Part shown: one piece after another, positions 1 through 12,108 of the stretch
How the letters are laid out: each line of letters begins with the position of its first letter
Position numbering within the stretch: position 1 is the stretch's first letter
Origin: Fragum whitleyi
Taxonomy: Eukaryota > Mollusca > Bivalvia > Cardiida > Cardiidae
Length of the DNA: 64,000 bases
Reading direction: 5' to 3'
Assembly (NCBI GenBank): GCA_948146395.1
Contig: OX411559.1
Location: forward strand, 27,719,208-27,783,207
Program-made: the position numbers and the translations under genes
The notes under the pieces: generated by a model
Database searches by the model: none
What the model was told of the DNA's origin: nothing
Seen by the model: the letters and a program-made list of their open reading frames with translations, nothing else

Positions 1-624
1 GAGCATATCTCCTAAAGTATAATAGCTATCAACTTGAAACTTTATGGGTGGATAGATCTCATGGAGGAGAAGTGCTATGCACAAGGACTACAACTCTTGC
101 TTGCATAATTTTGGAGTTAATACCCTTTGTTATTTTTGATACTTAGATTATATCTGGAGCATATCTCCTAAAGTATAATAGCTATCAACTTGAAACTTTA
201 TGGGTGGATAGATCTCATGAAGGAGAAGTGCAGTGCACAAGAACTACAACTCTTACTTGCATAATTTTGGAGCTATTGCCCTTTGTTATTTTTGATACTT
301 AGATTTTGTCTGGAGCATATCTCCTAAAGTATAATAGCTATCAACTTGAAACTCTATGGGTGGATAGATCTCATGGAGGAGAAGTGCAATACACCAGAAC
401 TATAACTTTTGCTTGCATAATTTTGGAGTTATTGCCCTTTGTTATTTTTAATACTTAGATTTAATAGGAGGTAAATCTCTGACAGTACAAAAGAATCATT
501 AATCTATTAGGCTTCAGTTTACTATCAAGCTTTTGTGGCGGGGGATGTCCATGTCCAACATGGGTCTTGTTTTTGTGACAATGCCTTATTCGGGGAGCAT
601 AATCCGTCTCTGACGGCTCTTGTT
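1..624 (+). repeat. bivalve-type tandem-repeat element, left end outside window
   Basis: Three units of 156 bp start at 1, 157 and 313, each beginning GAGCATATCTCCTAAAGTAT. They are followed by an end module reading TTCGGGGAGCATAATCCGTC and TGACGGCTCTTGTT. Its architecture (internal tandem array, fixed end) is shared with the other elements listed here, although the sequence differs. Confidence 0.8.
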
Positions 625-857
625 GTGTATAAAACTTTCTGGAATAAAAGAGAAATTAACTGTTACAATTTCTATAATTAGCTTTTTTTCTCAATGAGCC
701 TAAAAGAGCATGACAGTGTGAACTGTATAACCAGTACTTTTCATGCAAATGAAATTTTACAAACTACTAATTGGGTTTGTCTGTGAATTACATTAACAAT
801 GATTTCATTAAATGTATTGTTTAGTTCAAATGTGTTGTGTGTGACTGACTGTAAGAT

Positions 858-1677
858 TATTATACCTCCCAAAATTAGGGGGGGGGGGTGTATATGAGGG
901 GTCACCTTGTCAGTCTGTCTGTAGGTCTGTAGCTTTTTTTTGTCCGGAACTTTTCAAAGGAAATAATGGATGGATTTCATTGAAACAGATGTGATAAGTA
1001 TAGGCAGAGATGTGCAAATGATATTTATACCCCCCACCTACGAAGTAGGGGGGGGGGGGTATATTGGTTTCACCATGTCTGTCCATCCGTCTGTTCGTAG
1101 ACCTTTTCGTTTCCGGTCTCGAATTCAAGAACCAAGTGACCCACAATCATGAAACTTAATTCAAATGTTGCTTATGACCCAAGGAAGCGCCCTATTGTTT
1201 TTGGGTCACATAGGTCAAAGGTCAAGGTCACAGTCAATTTTTGTTTCCGGACTCTATCTCAAAAACCAAGCAACCTAAAATCATGAAACTTTATGCAAAT
1301 GTTCCTTATGACTCAAGGAAGTGCCCTATTGTTTTTGGGTCACAGAGGTCAAAGGTCATGGTCACAGTCATTTTTTGTTAAATTTTTTCGTTTCCAAACT
1401 CTAAATCAAGAACCAAGCGGCCTAGAATCATGAAACTTCATGCAAATGCTGCATATGACCTCAATATTTGTTACAAATACATCCTGCACTTCTAGGACTT
1501 GCATTTTGACAAAGTGCTTGTGGGGGTAGAAGTCTGCTCTGCGACAGTTCTAGTTTGGTTATGATCCATTCACTTTTGACAGAGTTATGGGCTTATGGCA
1601 CTTTAATGAAAAATGGCTTTTCATTATTGACAAGCACTTGTAGGGGTGTATTAGTCCGCTTTGCTACCATCTAGTTT
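858..1677 (+). repeat. tandem-repeat element interrupted by a second one
   Basis: The outer element opens TATACCTCCCAAAATTAGGG and ends GTATTAGTCCGCTTTGCTACC. It is split by a related inner element at about 1025-1554, which opens TATACCCCCCACCTACGAAG and ends AGTCTGCTCTGCGACAGTTC. The inner one has internal modules reading CCAAG(C/T)(A/G)(G/A)CC with TCATGAAACTT. Confidence 0.7.
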
Positions 1678-1867
1678 ACTTTGACAACAGTTCTGCACTT
1701 ACCCTTTAATGTGCTCTATATACAGAATCAGTGCAGCAAAAGACAATCATCACTCATTAACATAGAGATCTGTTGTAGAATTGCAAGCCATTTAGTTTAA
1801 CCCATGCTGAATAGAAAAACTAGGGAAAATGGCATTTAAATCAAAGTGCTGAAAACACCTGATGCAC

Positions 1868-3463
1868 TTTTTAGCTCACCTGAGCACGAAGTGCTCAAGG
1901 TGAGCTATTGGGATCGTAGAATGTCCGTCGTCAGTCGTGCGTCGTCTGTCGTCCACAATTTCTTTAAACATCTTCTCCTCCTAAACCAGTGGGCCAATCT
2001 TGATGAAACTTGGCAGGGATGTTCCTTGGGTCAAGCTCTACCAAAGTTGTTCAAATAAATGAAATCCACCCTTAACTTTCCCTTTACCCTTAACAAAAAG
2101 GGTGAAAATATGAAAATCTCTCAAAATCTTCTTCTCTGAAACCAGAAGGCAGACAGCTTTCATATTTGGTATGTAGCATCATCTAGTGGACCTCTACCAA
2201 GTTTGTTCATATCAAGACCCTGGGGTCATATTTGGGCTTTGCCAGGGCCCAACCCTTTTACATAGAATCAAAGAGCGAAAATCTTAAAAAATCTTCTTCT
2301 CTGTAACCAGATGGCAGACAGCTTAAATATTTGGTGTGTAGCATCACCTAGTGGGCCTCTACCAAGTTTGTTCATAACAAGACCCTTGGGTCATATTTGG
2401 GCTTTGCACGGGTGCATCCCTTTATCTCTTATGAGCATGAAGGGTAAAAAAATGAAAATCTTCAAAAATCTTCTTCTCTGAAACCAGAAGGCAGACAGCT
2501 TTCATATTTGGTATGTAGCATCATCTAGTGGACCTCTACCAAGTTTGTTCATATCAAGACCCTTGGGTCATGTTTGGGCTTTGCCCGGGTCCAACCCTTT
2601 TTACATCGAATCAAAGATCGAAAATCTTCAAAAATCTTCTTCTCTGTAACCAGATGGCAGACAGCTTTAATATTTGGTGTGTAGCATCACCTAGTGGGCC
2701 TCTACCAAGTTTGTTCATATCAAGACCCTTAGGTCATATTTGGGCTTTGCACGGGTGCATCCCTTTATCTCTTATGAGCATGAAGGGTAAAAAAATGAAA
2801 ATCTTCAAAAATCTTCTTCTATGAAACCAGAAGGCAGACAGCTTTCATATTTGGTATGTAGCATCATCTAGTGGACCTCTATCAAGTTAATCATATCAAG
2901 ACCCTAAGATCATATTTGGGCTCCACCCGGGCGCAACCCTTTTACATAGAATCAAAGATCGAAAATCTTTTAAAATCTTCTTTAATTTAAACCAGAGGGC
3001 ACACTGCTTTCATTTTTGGTATGTAGCATCATCTTGTGGGCCCCTACCAAGTTTGTTCATATCAAGACCCTTGGGTCATATTGGGGCTCCAACCTGGCAC
3101 ATCCCTTTCAGCTCATCTGAGCATGATGGGTGAAAATGGGAAAACCTTCAAAAATCTTCTTCTCTGAAACCAGAAGGCAGACAGCTTTCATATTTAGAAT
3201 GTAGCATCATCTTATGGACCTCTTCCAAGTTTGTTCATATCAAGACCCTGGGGTCACTTTTGGGGTCCACCCGGGTGCATCCCTTTTTACATAGAATCAA
3301 AGAGCAAAAAGGCATATCTGTCTTACTCTTTGCTGAAAATGTTCCATGGTATTGATCTTAGGCAATTATCTTCTTTTTGACATCTGCCTATCTATTTAAT
3401 GTGATGTCCCAGGGGTCATAGAGACTCAGGTGAGCGATCTAGGACCATCTTGGTCCTCTTGTT
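1868..3463 (+). repeat. AGCTCACCTGAGC-type element with about 170-bp internal repeats
   Basis: Left end TTTTTAGCTCACCTGAGCAC, with an inverted repeat around GTGCTC. Right end CTCAGGTGAGCGATCTAGGA and TCTTGTT. In between are seven modules with CAGAAGGCAGACAGCTTTCA or a close variant, alternating in two sub-types, so the higher-order period is about 345 bp. No transposase ORF; non-autonomous. Confidence 0.85.
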
Positions 3464-3753
3464 GTGAGTCATTATTTACTTTGAGAATACGTTTTCAAAG
3501 CTTTTCTGCTTTAGAAAAGAAAATCAGGTGGTAAAGACTAAGATCAGGCTGCACTTATGTGCAGGCTGATCTTTGTCTATACCTCCTGTCAGAGTAGGAA
3601 TATTCCAGGTTCAGCATGACAAGGGTTAATAAGATGGTCAGAATCAGAAAAGCTGGAAAAGACCTCAAAATTTTACTGGGGAAAAAAACAAGAAAAAATA
3701 ATGTCAAAACATGTCAAGAAATGGATGAAAAATATTTAGATGTTTAATTTCAG

Positions 3754-3862
3754 GTGTATGGTGGTCCAAAGCCCATTGCCCATGGTGGTTCCTTCAACAC
3801 AAAGCGGCGGTTCTTTGAACAAGAAATTCAAGAACAGATAAAACCCGATCCCAAACCTCAGG
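3754..3862 (+). CDS. scrib: scribble homologue, internal coding exon (first in window)
   Basis: Phase-0 start, phase-1 end, 36 codons. The acceptor is TTTAATTTCAG and the donor G|GTGAGT. It reads VYGGPKPIAHGGSF followed by KRRFFEQEIQEQ. Family knowledge: in animal Scribble a short Arg/Phe-rich segment (RQRYFE-like) follows the PDZ domains, and this exon fits that place. The LRR and PDZ exons must lie upstream of the window, since nothing in 1-3753 reads as an exon. On its own this exon is weak evidence; identity rests on its frame-consistent splice to the next exons, which carry the recognisable Scribble block. Confidence 0.75.
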
Positions 3863-3908
3863 GTGAGTGTTTACTGAGATTAAAGAAAACAGTGTTTTTA
3901 TAAGGTTA

Positions 3909-4060
3909 TTTAACATTATCGTGTGCAATACTGAATTCTATTGGATGAGGACCCTGCAGAACCAGTCTATATTTAACGAGGCGACAGCCGAGTCAAAAAA
4001 TAGACTGATTATGCAGGGTACGAATCAAATGAGTTCAGTATTGTACTTGATAATGTTAAA
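3909..4060. repeat. fold-back MITE directly after a scribble exon
   Basis: Long inverted repeat: TAACATTATCGTGTGCAATA at the left pairs with TATTGTACTTGATAATGTTA at the right, and the arms continue inward to ACCCTGCAGAACCAGTCTAT / ATAGACTGATTATGCAGGGT around a GAGGCGACAGCC loop. It begins 47 bp after the donor at 3862. Confidence 0.8.
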
Positions 4061-4961
4061 TGACATCTTTATTTCACACCATACACTTAAAGTTCCACAA
4101 TTAAACGTGTTGCCACATTTGATAGAGACAAATGGAATAGATAAAAAATGATCCGTTAAGGGTATCAAATGTGAGTCACTATGTATAGGATTAAATTGAA
4201 ACAAACAATTGTTCTAAACATAGAAATCCACATGAAATGTTTATTTCAAGTGTAAAGTCGGTTAAACGTAAAACAGATTGACTACCAGTTGTCGCTTGAA
4301 CCTCCAAATCGAGGGGTTGATACATTGAAAGAGCCACAAGTGGTGATTTCCATATTCGGGACTGCAGCTTCACTTTCATTGTACAATATAGCCTGCCTCG
4401 CTTTTTTTGTACAATATAGGTTACCTTGTTTTGGGAAAAAATCCGTATTGCACAGCAGCCTCGCTCTGGTTGTACAATATGGATCTAGATATTTCACTCT
4501 CACGTGATACAAAATAATCGATGTCATTGGTCTAATTTGTTTAGGTGTGAAATAAAAATCTTTATCCTGTTGTTCATGCAATATTCTTGCTGTCCTCAGT
4601 TTTTGCAGGTAGTAAGACCTAACACCAACCTGCACAAATGTACAGTCTGATCTTTGTCTACACTGCCGTCTTTCTTCTTGATTATTGCTGGACAAACCAG
4701 TTGAAATGTCCCAAAAATTTGAAATTTATTTTCAACATATATCACATTCAGCAAGATAGGGGTGTTTACAGCAACAATAGTACTAGTCAAGAGTTTCCAT
4801 ACACTACCATTTAAAAAGAATGAATACTTAACACATCTAGAATTAAAGATTTGGCTTTACCCCATCATATCTGCACCTTTCAAGACAGATTATTGATCAT
4901 TCACTATGAGAAGCTGCAATTTTAAATATTTGTGACCCATCACACCAAAGGGGCCATCTAG

Positions 4962-5435
4962 GATTGATTGATTGAATGGAGTTTAACGCCGCTTTCAACA
5001 TTATTTCAGTTATATCGCGGCGGCCGGAGCACCTAACAATGGATTCCTGGTATTTCTCTCACCTGTACTACCATTACATCCTTTCCTAGCCTCTGACTGC
5101 TATCTCACATAGGTTTACGATTATCTACCCATTGGTGAGAGACAAACGTCGGAAAGGATATTTGCCGCCACCGGGTGCAAAAATTGCCGATCCTGGTTAG
5201 ATTAACCAGACTAACAAGAGTTGAAACCTTTCACAATTAACAAATTTTCGGAATCTAGAAAGATAGACCTACCTTTCTGTGAAAGAAATATTGAAGTGCA
5301 ACCTCTGGTTGACGTGTACTTTAATAGTAGTACTGGTGTGAGAAATACCAGGAATACATTGTTGGGTGCTCTAACCCCCGCAATATAACTGAAAGATTGT
5401 TGAAAGCGGCGTAAAACCCCATTCAAACAAACAAA
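4962..5435. repeat. two degenerate SINE bodies facing opposite ways
   Basis: 4962-5190 (minus) and 5280-5435 (plus) carry the SINE tail domain seen intact at 11726-12005 (GCGGCGTTAAACTCCATTCA, ATAACTGAAA, AGAAATACCAGGAA). The tRNA-like head of the first is decayed. Confidence 0.75.
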
Positions 5436-5576
5436 TTGCCTTGTACTAGATTCAATCCCTTTCTTCAAATAATTATTAAACAGAGTTCCCAGATTGTCCT
5501 TTTTTTTGGCACATTTAAAATGATTTTTCTTGTTTTATCCTTTCAATTATTTTTCTTTTATCTTTTCAAATCGCAG

Positions 5577-5633
5577 CAAAGCCATTCAAATTTTTTTCGG
5601 ATCATGAGCTGGCCAAAATGCGCCATGAACAAG
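5577..5633 (+). CDS. scrib: scribble homologue, coding exon
   Basis: 57-nt exon with phase 1 at both ends, acceptor AAATCGCAG and donor AAG|GTATTT. It encodes AKPFKFFSDHELAKMRHEQ. The pattern of hydrophobic pair, D/E-L-K-M and E matches the place in vertebrate Scribble where a short VSL-x-x-DDL-R-K-x-QEEE segment occurs. That comparison is from memory of the family. The exon is flanked by two degenerate SINE tails (4962-5435) and a MITE (5731-5982). Confidence 0.75.
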
Positions 5634-5730
5634 GTATTTTGTCAACATTGTTGTATTGAAGTTTCGTTATGTTCGTCATTTGGTTGGTCTGTGAAATGTA
5701 TACACAATTTCTGTTAGAATTTTCTTTATG

Positions 5731-5982
5731 ATATGACCTGTAACGTCACTGGAGTGAAATAACCCTGTTGAATATTTTTTATATTACACGGGTGTTATTA
5801 CACTAGTGGAATAACTATGCAAATGAGCTCAGAGCAAATAGCAAGTCTTGTAACCGCGAAAATGACGTCATAATGTATATATCGTGACGTCAGTTTTAAA
5901 CGGCGTTATAAATTTCGCGGAAAAAATTGAAATGATGAATCACAGGTATTTTGACTATTTTTCGCAAAAAGTCAGGTCATAT
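5731..5982. repeat. MITE with 10-bp terminal inverted repeats
   Basis: The ends ATATGACCTG (5731) and CAGGTCATAT (5973-5982) are perfect inverted repeats. Inside are TGACGTCA and GTGACGTCAG, which match the CRE/ATF site. It lies in an intron of the scribble homologue. Confidence 0.65.
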
Positions 5983-6743
5983 TATGAATAGAATATAAAA
6001 ATTGTGCTCATAAAATACAGAATTTATTTAACTCGTCATCTAGATGATAATAAATTCGGTATTCCATGACCACTCATTCATTATCCTCTATTTATCATCT
6101 GAACTGTGACATATTTGATGACTCTCAAAATATCTTAGAGATAGGGGTCCTGTTTTTCTGAAGCATAAATGTATTTTCAGTTTATTTCAATGCTTGAGTT
6201 ATCGTCCATTGCATGTTTTCAGATTTAGACAGAATTTGTCATTCTTTTCTTGAGTTTCGATTTAAAGTCTGTTTTCAAAAGTGCCTGTTTCCATTTATTA
6301 TTGAAGCTAAGCTCTCACTGTGTTTCATAAGTCACAAGGTCTTAAATTTTCATCAACCAATCTCATTTCAATTCAGCTATGAGATGAAATATTTTAATTT
6401 AAGGAAAAGAAAGAATTGATAATAGCAATTTGGAATAATGGCATGTTATATAACTATATGATTAAATTTAGGAATTCATGGTTAATCACCATACACCAGT
6501 TCTGCACTCTGGATGCAAAAATGTTTGTGAACTTTCATAAATAGTAACTTAGTTTGCATGCAAGTGCCCACATAAAGCAGGGTTACTTTTCCCAGATGTT
6601 TTCATCTTGAACAAAGAAATGAATACAGCTCATTCATGAAAAACGTGATAAACAAAGTTTTACTTTGTGAAAGTGATGAAGTTTTCTATTCTTACTGAAT
6701 TATTGTTGGACAATTTTGAGTCTGACTCTGGGCAATTTTGAAA

Positions 6744-6747
<4 letters not shown>

Positions 6748-6779
<32 letters not shown>

Positions 6780-8750
6780 TAACAGCATTTTTTTAGCTCA
6801 CCTGAGCACGAAGTGCTCATGTGAGCTATTGTGATCACCTTTCATCCGGCGTCGGTCGTGGGTCGTCGTCCGGCGTCCGGCGTCCGTCAACAATTTCTTT
6901 AAACGACATCTCCTCCTAAACTACTAGGCCAATTAACACCAAATTTTACAGAAATGTTGCTTAGGTGGTCCCCTTCAAAAATAGCTAAAAGAATTGAAAT
7001 CCATGAAAAACTCTGGTTGCTATGGCAACAAAAGGTGAAATTTTAAGAAATCTTTAAAATTCTTCTTCTTCTCAACCAGTAGTCCTACAGACTTAAAACT
7101 TGGCATGGATGATCAGTTCATAGACCTGAATTAAAAAAGCTAAAATCATATCTTTTGGGCCACCAGGTGCGGAGCACCAGGGGGGAGGGGGTAGTACTTT
7201 GGATAAATTTTGTAATCTTTAAGCTTCTTCTTCTTTGGAACCAGGAGCCCTACAGACTTGAAAATTGTAATGGATGATCAGCTCATAGACCTTAATAAAA
7301 ATAGCTAAAATCATATCTGTTGGGCTGCCAGGTGCGGAGCACTAGGGGGGAGGGGGTTGTACTTTTGTGAAAATTTTGTAATCTTTAACCTTCTTCTTCT
7401 GAAGAACCAGGAGCCTGACAGATTTGAATATTGGCATGGATGATCAGCATATGGACCTTTATAAAAATAGCTAAAATCATGACTGTAGATTCATCAGGTA
7501 CGGAGCATCAGGGGGGCGAGGGTAGTACTTTTGTGAAAATTTTGTAATCTTTAACCTTCTTCTTCTTCTGAAGCACAAGCCCTACAGACTTGAAAATTGG
7601 CATGGAGGATCAGCTCATAGACCTTAATAAAAATAACTAAAATCATGACTGTTATGCCACCAGGTGCGGAGCACCAGGGGGGAGGAGGTAGTTATTTTGT
7701 TAAAATTTTGTAACTTTAACCTTCATCTCCTAATGAACCAGGAGCCCTACAGACTTCAATTTTGGCATGGATGATAAGCATATGGATCTAAAATAAAATA
7801 TTTAAAATCATGAATGTAGGGCCACCAGATGCGGAGCAATAGGGGGGGGGTAGTACTTTGGATCTATTTTGAAATCTTTAACCTTATTCTTCTCATGGAT
7901 CAGGAACCCGGCCTACAGACTTGAAAATTGTCATGGGTGATCAATATATTGACATTAATAAAAATAGCTGAAATCATGACAGTAGGGTCACCAGGTGCTG
8001 AGTGTCTTGGGGAGGGGGTAGTACTTTGGATCATTTTTGAAATCTTTAAACTTCTTCTAATAAACCAGGAGTCCTACAGACTTGAAAATTGGTATGAATG
8101 ATCAGCATATTGACATTAATTGAATTAGCTAAAATCATGACTGTAGATTCACCAGGTACAGAGCATCTTGGGGGAGGGGGGAGTGATTGTTGAGAATTTT
8201 GAATCCCTACAGCCTTTATATTTGACATATTTGGATTGATCAACTCATTAAAGAAAACTTTAAAAGTCTCAGACTCACCCTGTATATCTGGCATAGATTA
8301 GCTGATCACAGACCTTTTATGAAAAAAGCTTAAATAAATAATGACCAGGGGAGAAGCAGGGGGGTGGGGGAAGGATTATTTCAAATGTTATCTGATTGAA
8401 TAAGTGAAAATCTCTTTTTCTGTGGTTGCATGGACATACCTAGGTAATAAGCTTTTTTTCTCAGGTGAGCGACCCAGGGCCAACAGCCCTTTTGTTTTAA
8501 AGTTTGACCTTGACAGATGACCTTGACCTTGTCACATGACCTTGACAACCTTGACAGATGACCTTGACCTTGTCACATGACCTTGACTTTGGTGTACAGC
8601 TTTGTATGTCAGATACTTTTGGAGAAAAGGCAAAGGTTATGTTTGGTTAAGTTTTCCGACAGACGGGTGGACAGACAGACGGACAGACGGACAGAAAGAC
8701 GGACATGAGAAAAACAATATGCCCCCGATCTCTCAATACGGGGTCATAAA
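6748..8750 (+). repeat. TATGCCCCC element split by an AGCTCACCTGAGC element
   Basis: The outer parts (6748-6790 and 8499-8750) match, in reverse complement, the uninterrupted copy at 25889-26137. The inner element (6791-8498) opens TTTAGCTCACCTGAGCACGA and ends CTCAGGTGAGCGACCCAGGG. It holds about seven modules of 180-200 bp around GGTGCGGAGCACCAGGGGGG. The outer part has GACCTTGACCTTG and ACAGACGGACAG tracts. Confidence 0.85.
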
Positions 8751-9124
8751 AATCCCCTAAAACAACAACAAAAAAAAACAGCAGAATAAGGATAATTGAA
8801 TATTTATACCCTTTACTGACTTTGCTAACACATCTTTGGTAGACCAACAATATAAAGCTAAAGACTTATTAGCATGTGTGTGACATTTCCAACATTTTCA
8901 AATGTGTGCAAATAAGACTATGGCCAGCCTGTGCATCTGCACAGGTTGACCATGGGCTTTATTTTACGTCTTGTAGAAAAACAAGGCCTCAGAGTGTCTC
9001 TAGACTATCAGGCAATCTTATAATTACAATATGTGGCAGTCTAGGCTGCTTTATGTTGTCCCTTCTATGTACATGTAAAGTTGGAAATCTCATGCACAGG
9101 TCATAAATCGTTTCTTTATTACAG

Positions 9125-9215
9125 CCACCAAATATAACCGTATGTCAAAAGAAGATCTTCTATCCAAGGTATCTGATACTGAAGGAGAGGAAGAATACAA
9201 TAAAGTGTTATCTAG
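9125..9215 (+). CDS. scrib: scribble homologue, coding exon
   Basis: 91-nt exon, phase 1 start and phase 2 end, acceptor TTTATTACAG and donor TCTAG|GTAAG. It encodes ATKYNRMSKEDLLSKVSD then TEGEEEYNKVLS. The translation is acidic and probably helical, with no catalytic motif expected. The phases agree with both neighbours. Confidence 0.75.
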
Positions 9216-9302
9216 GTAAGACAATGGAACTACTTTTTCTCTGCGATAAGATAATTGTTGTGTTTTCATTTAATTGAATTCAAATCTAGATTTAAATTCA
9301 TC

Positions 9303-9529
9303 AACCCTTTGCTGTTTAATCCCTGCATTTTACGTACCTGTGATTTTATGACTGAGAGAACATTGTGAAAAAAGAAGAAATTGCTCCTGACAAGCAATTT
9401 CTTCTTTATCCACACTATTTTCTACCCTACTGAATGGTTATTTTTCAAATTAAATCCACTTTAAATTTTCGTCTGAAAAAACTTTGAATTTGGACAGGTC
9501 CAAAATTTTGTAAAACAGGAAAGGGTTAA
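9303..9529 (+). repeat. MITE with TAACCCTTTCCTGTTT ends, copy 1
   Basis: Imperfect terminal inverted repeats plus a central hairpin (GAAGAAATTGCT...AGCAATTTCTTC). A second copy of the same family lies at 27311-27530. Confidence 0.75.
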
Positions 9530-10849
9530 GGAAATCAAAAATAGAAGGTAGTTGAATGAAAATTGTTTTACCTCTGTCAATCTGTCTATCCAGCCAAAAA
9601 ATTGAAGATGTCTCAATTATGATGTCGAAAAAATCCCATCAATCTTTGGCCATCCACGTGTTGTCTCTGAGAAATAAACACACACACAAATATTCTAGTG
9701 GTATTTATCTAGGGTTTATTAAACTTGATAATTACATGTGAGTAAGTTTTTCGAATACCAATGTCAAGAGCGCCCTAAAGGGTGAAAATCAATTTTTAAA
9801 ATGAACTCTTTCGTTGGGGTTTTAGTGTTTCATACACACTTTGTTTCATAAGCACACAAAACTTATTATTAATTTGATTGGCATGTCTTTAATTGATCTA
9901 CATGTATATGTTGTCTTGCTTTAGAATGTCTATGTTTATTATTAGAGAAAAGAGCTTGATGTTTTTTATTTTATCTATATATTTATGTACACAAGGAGAA
10001 GTTTCTATATTGTTTTAATAAGGCTGTAATTCTAAAGTGGTGTTAAACTTGCAACATATTTTTTTGTCATGATTTATGTTGAAGTAGGTGTTTGCACATA
10101 ATATGAAATTAATGCACAGGATTGGGATATTTTTGTAGCATCTTTTACTAAAGAATATTTTTATGAGAAATAAAGAGATTTTTGAAGCTATAAGAATAGG
10201 CTAAGCATACAAAATAGTAGTGTACTCATAATTTTGTTATTGGGTATAAACACATTTTTTATCCAATCATAATGCTTGAATAATTTTATGATCTTGAAGG
10301 ACACTACTAAATTTGATAATATTATGACCTGTCAAATAGGCTAAAATTTGAATAATTGTTCTAATAATTATTTATTAAATATATTGATACTTTTTAAACA
10401 GTCTTGGGATAAGGTAAAATTGAGTGACAGGATTTTGAATATTGCTTTACCCATTTTCATTATCATCATTATTTTGCCTTATTTCAATTTTACCTCAAAC
10501 TGCTGCTCAGCACACAGTTTATGTTAATTAGTTCTTTATTTGGATTGACTTTATAATTATATACATGTAAGTACGCTGATTCACATATTTAATGGTATAG
10601 ATACATGTATCACCATTGTATTTAAAGAAATTGGCCTTATTCAACTTTCAAATGTTTAAGGGCTATCGAAGGGTCTACAAAAGAATTGAAAATTATTTAA
10701 ACATTTAATGTAGTAAGTAGTATTAAAACACAGGTCTTCTTAACCATATAAATTTCAGTTGTCAAAAACAATTCAAAAATATGCAAGGAGACACTCATGT
10801 TCATAACAACTGTTAAAATTAATTTTGTATAGTACTATACACCATTTCA

Positions 10850-10922
10850 AGGGATCAGTGCAATACTATTGCAAGTGCCTATAAATAAAAAGGCACTTGC
10901 AATAGTGATGCACTGACCCCTC
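10850..10922. repeat. short fold-back element
   Basis: GGGATCAGTGCAATACTATTGCAAGTGCC pairs with its reverse complement around TATAAATAAAAA. The same family occurs at 24562-24634 and, decayed, at 25013-25085. Confidence 0.75.
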
Positions 10923-11725
10923 AAATTTTGTTAGATATCAAAGAAAAATGACAAAAAAACTTGTTTCTATATTGCTACATTTGGAGTTAATCAAACTTTA
11001 CATTTGGATTTATTGAGCCTTCTACAGATTTGGTAAAAGGCTTGTTTAATCAAGCCTTTTACCATGCTGAAAACAAGCACAGCTAATATCATGAGATTGT
11101 ATGCATCTGTCTACAATGTGTGCCTCTGTATGCTTTTACTTTAAAAATCTTCAAAAATTAAGGCCTGTGGAGCGATTCAGGTAATCAATGGCCTCTTGTT
11201 CATTTAATCATTCAATTACAGCTCTGCTTAAGATTTGTGCAAATCATTAGAAATGCATATATTCATACTAGGCTAAGCTAGAAGTTAAAGCTTTTTAAGA
11301 AAATGAAGTTTGTGTGACCAGTTGTATAGGCTGACTTTTTGCTTTAACCAATTGAAGTTAAATGAATAAAGCCTGAACAAACAGACATTACATATTTTCT
11401 AAACAGTGGAATAATTCTAAATTCAAAAATGTATATTTATGCAAACATAAAATCTCTTTTACAAAATGAAAAAAGAAATCCTTTTGTAATACAGATTTCT
11501 AAAAATCAGTTCTTAGAAGACGTACAATTTAGTTTTATTGGTGAGCTTGTCTGCAAAATGTTCTTGATTCAAAACAGAAATGCAGAAATGTTAATGTAAG
11601 GTATAATGTAGCACAAGCTGAATGTAGATGCTTTGTGCACATAATATATTGTGCAAATCTGGTTGAAGAGTTAGTTTCTAAGGCTTTTGTCAACATTCTT
11701 ACGCTCCCCCATCGATAGAACAAGC

Positions 11726-12005
11726 AGCCGCCGTCATAGCGCAGTTGGTAGCGCGACGGACTGTCATTCTAGAGGTCCCGGGTTCGATCCCCGACGGCAG
11801 CACTCATTCTTTCCGACAATTTGTCTTTCACCAATGGGTTGATAATCGTAGACCTATGTGAGATAGTAGCTGGAGGCTAGGAAAGGATGTGGTGGTTGTA
11901 CTGGTGAGAGAAATTCCAGGAAACCATTGTTAGGTGCTCCAGCCGCCGCGATATAACTGAAATAATGTTGAAAGGGGCGTTAAACTCCATTCAATCAATC
12001 AATCA
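11726..12005 (+). repeat. full-length tRNA-derived SINE with perfect target-site duplication
   Basis: The head GCCGTCATAGCGCAGTTGGT is a tRNA-like pol III promoter (A box and a GGGTTCGATCC B box); the anticodon position reads GTC (Asp-like). The body and tail end in CAATCAATCAATC. The flanks carry a perfect 15-bp duplication (ATCGATAGAACAAGC at 11711-11725 and 12006-12020). The structure resembles the molluscan V-SINE family RUDI, but I have not aligned it. Confidence 0.9.
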
Positions 12006-12108
12006 ATCGATAGAACAAGCCATATTGTTTTACCCTGTCTGTCTGTGCTAAAATATAACCTGTTAATCTGCACACTAAACATTTTGCTTAAAGACATCAA
12101 CATTATTT

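Noticed and set aside
2100..3300. CRISPR-like array of regular repeats
   Set aside because: Modules of about 170 bp with diverged copies and no unique spacers, inside a eukaryotic interspersed element.
11730..11802. tRNA-Asp-like gene (also at 29261)
   Set aside because: Each tRNA-like head continues straight into the same SINE body and CAAT tail, and the acceptor and anticodon stems do not pair well. They are SINE promoters, not tRNA genes.
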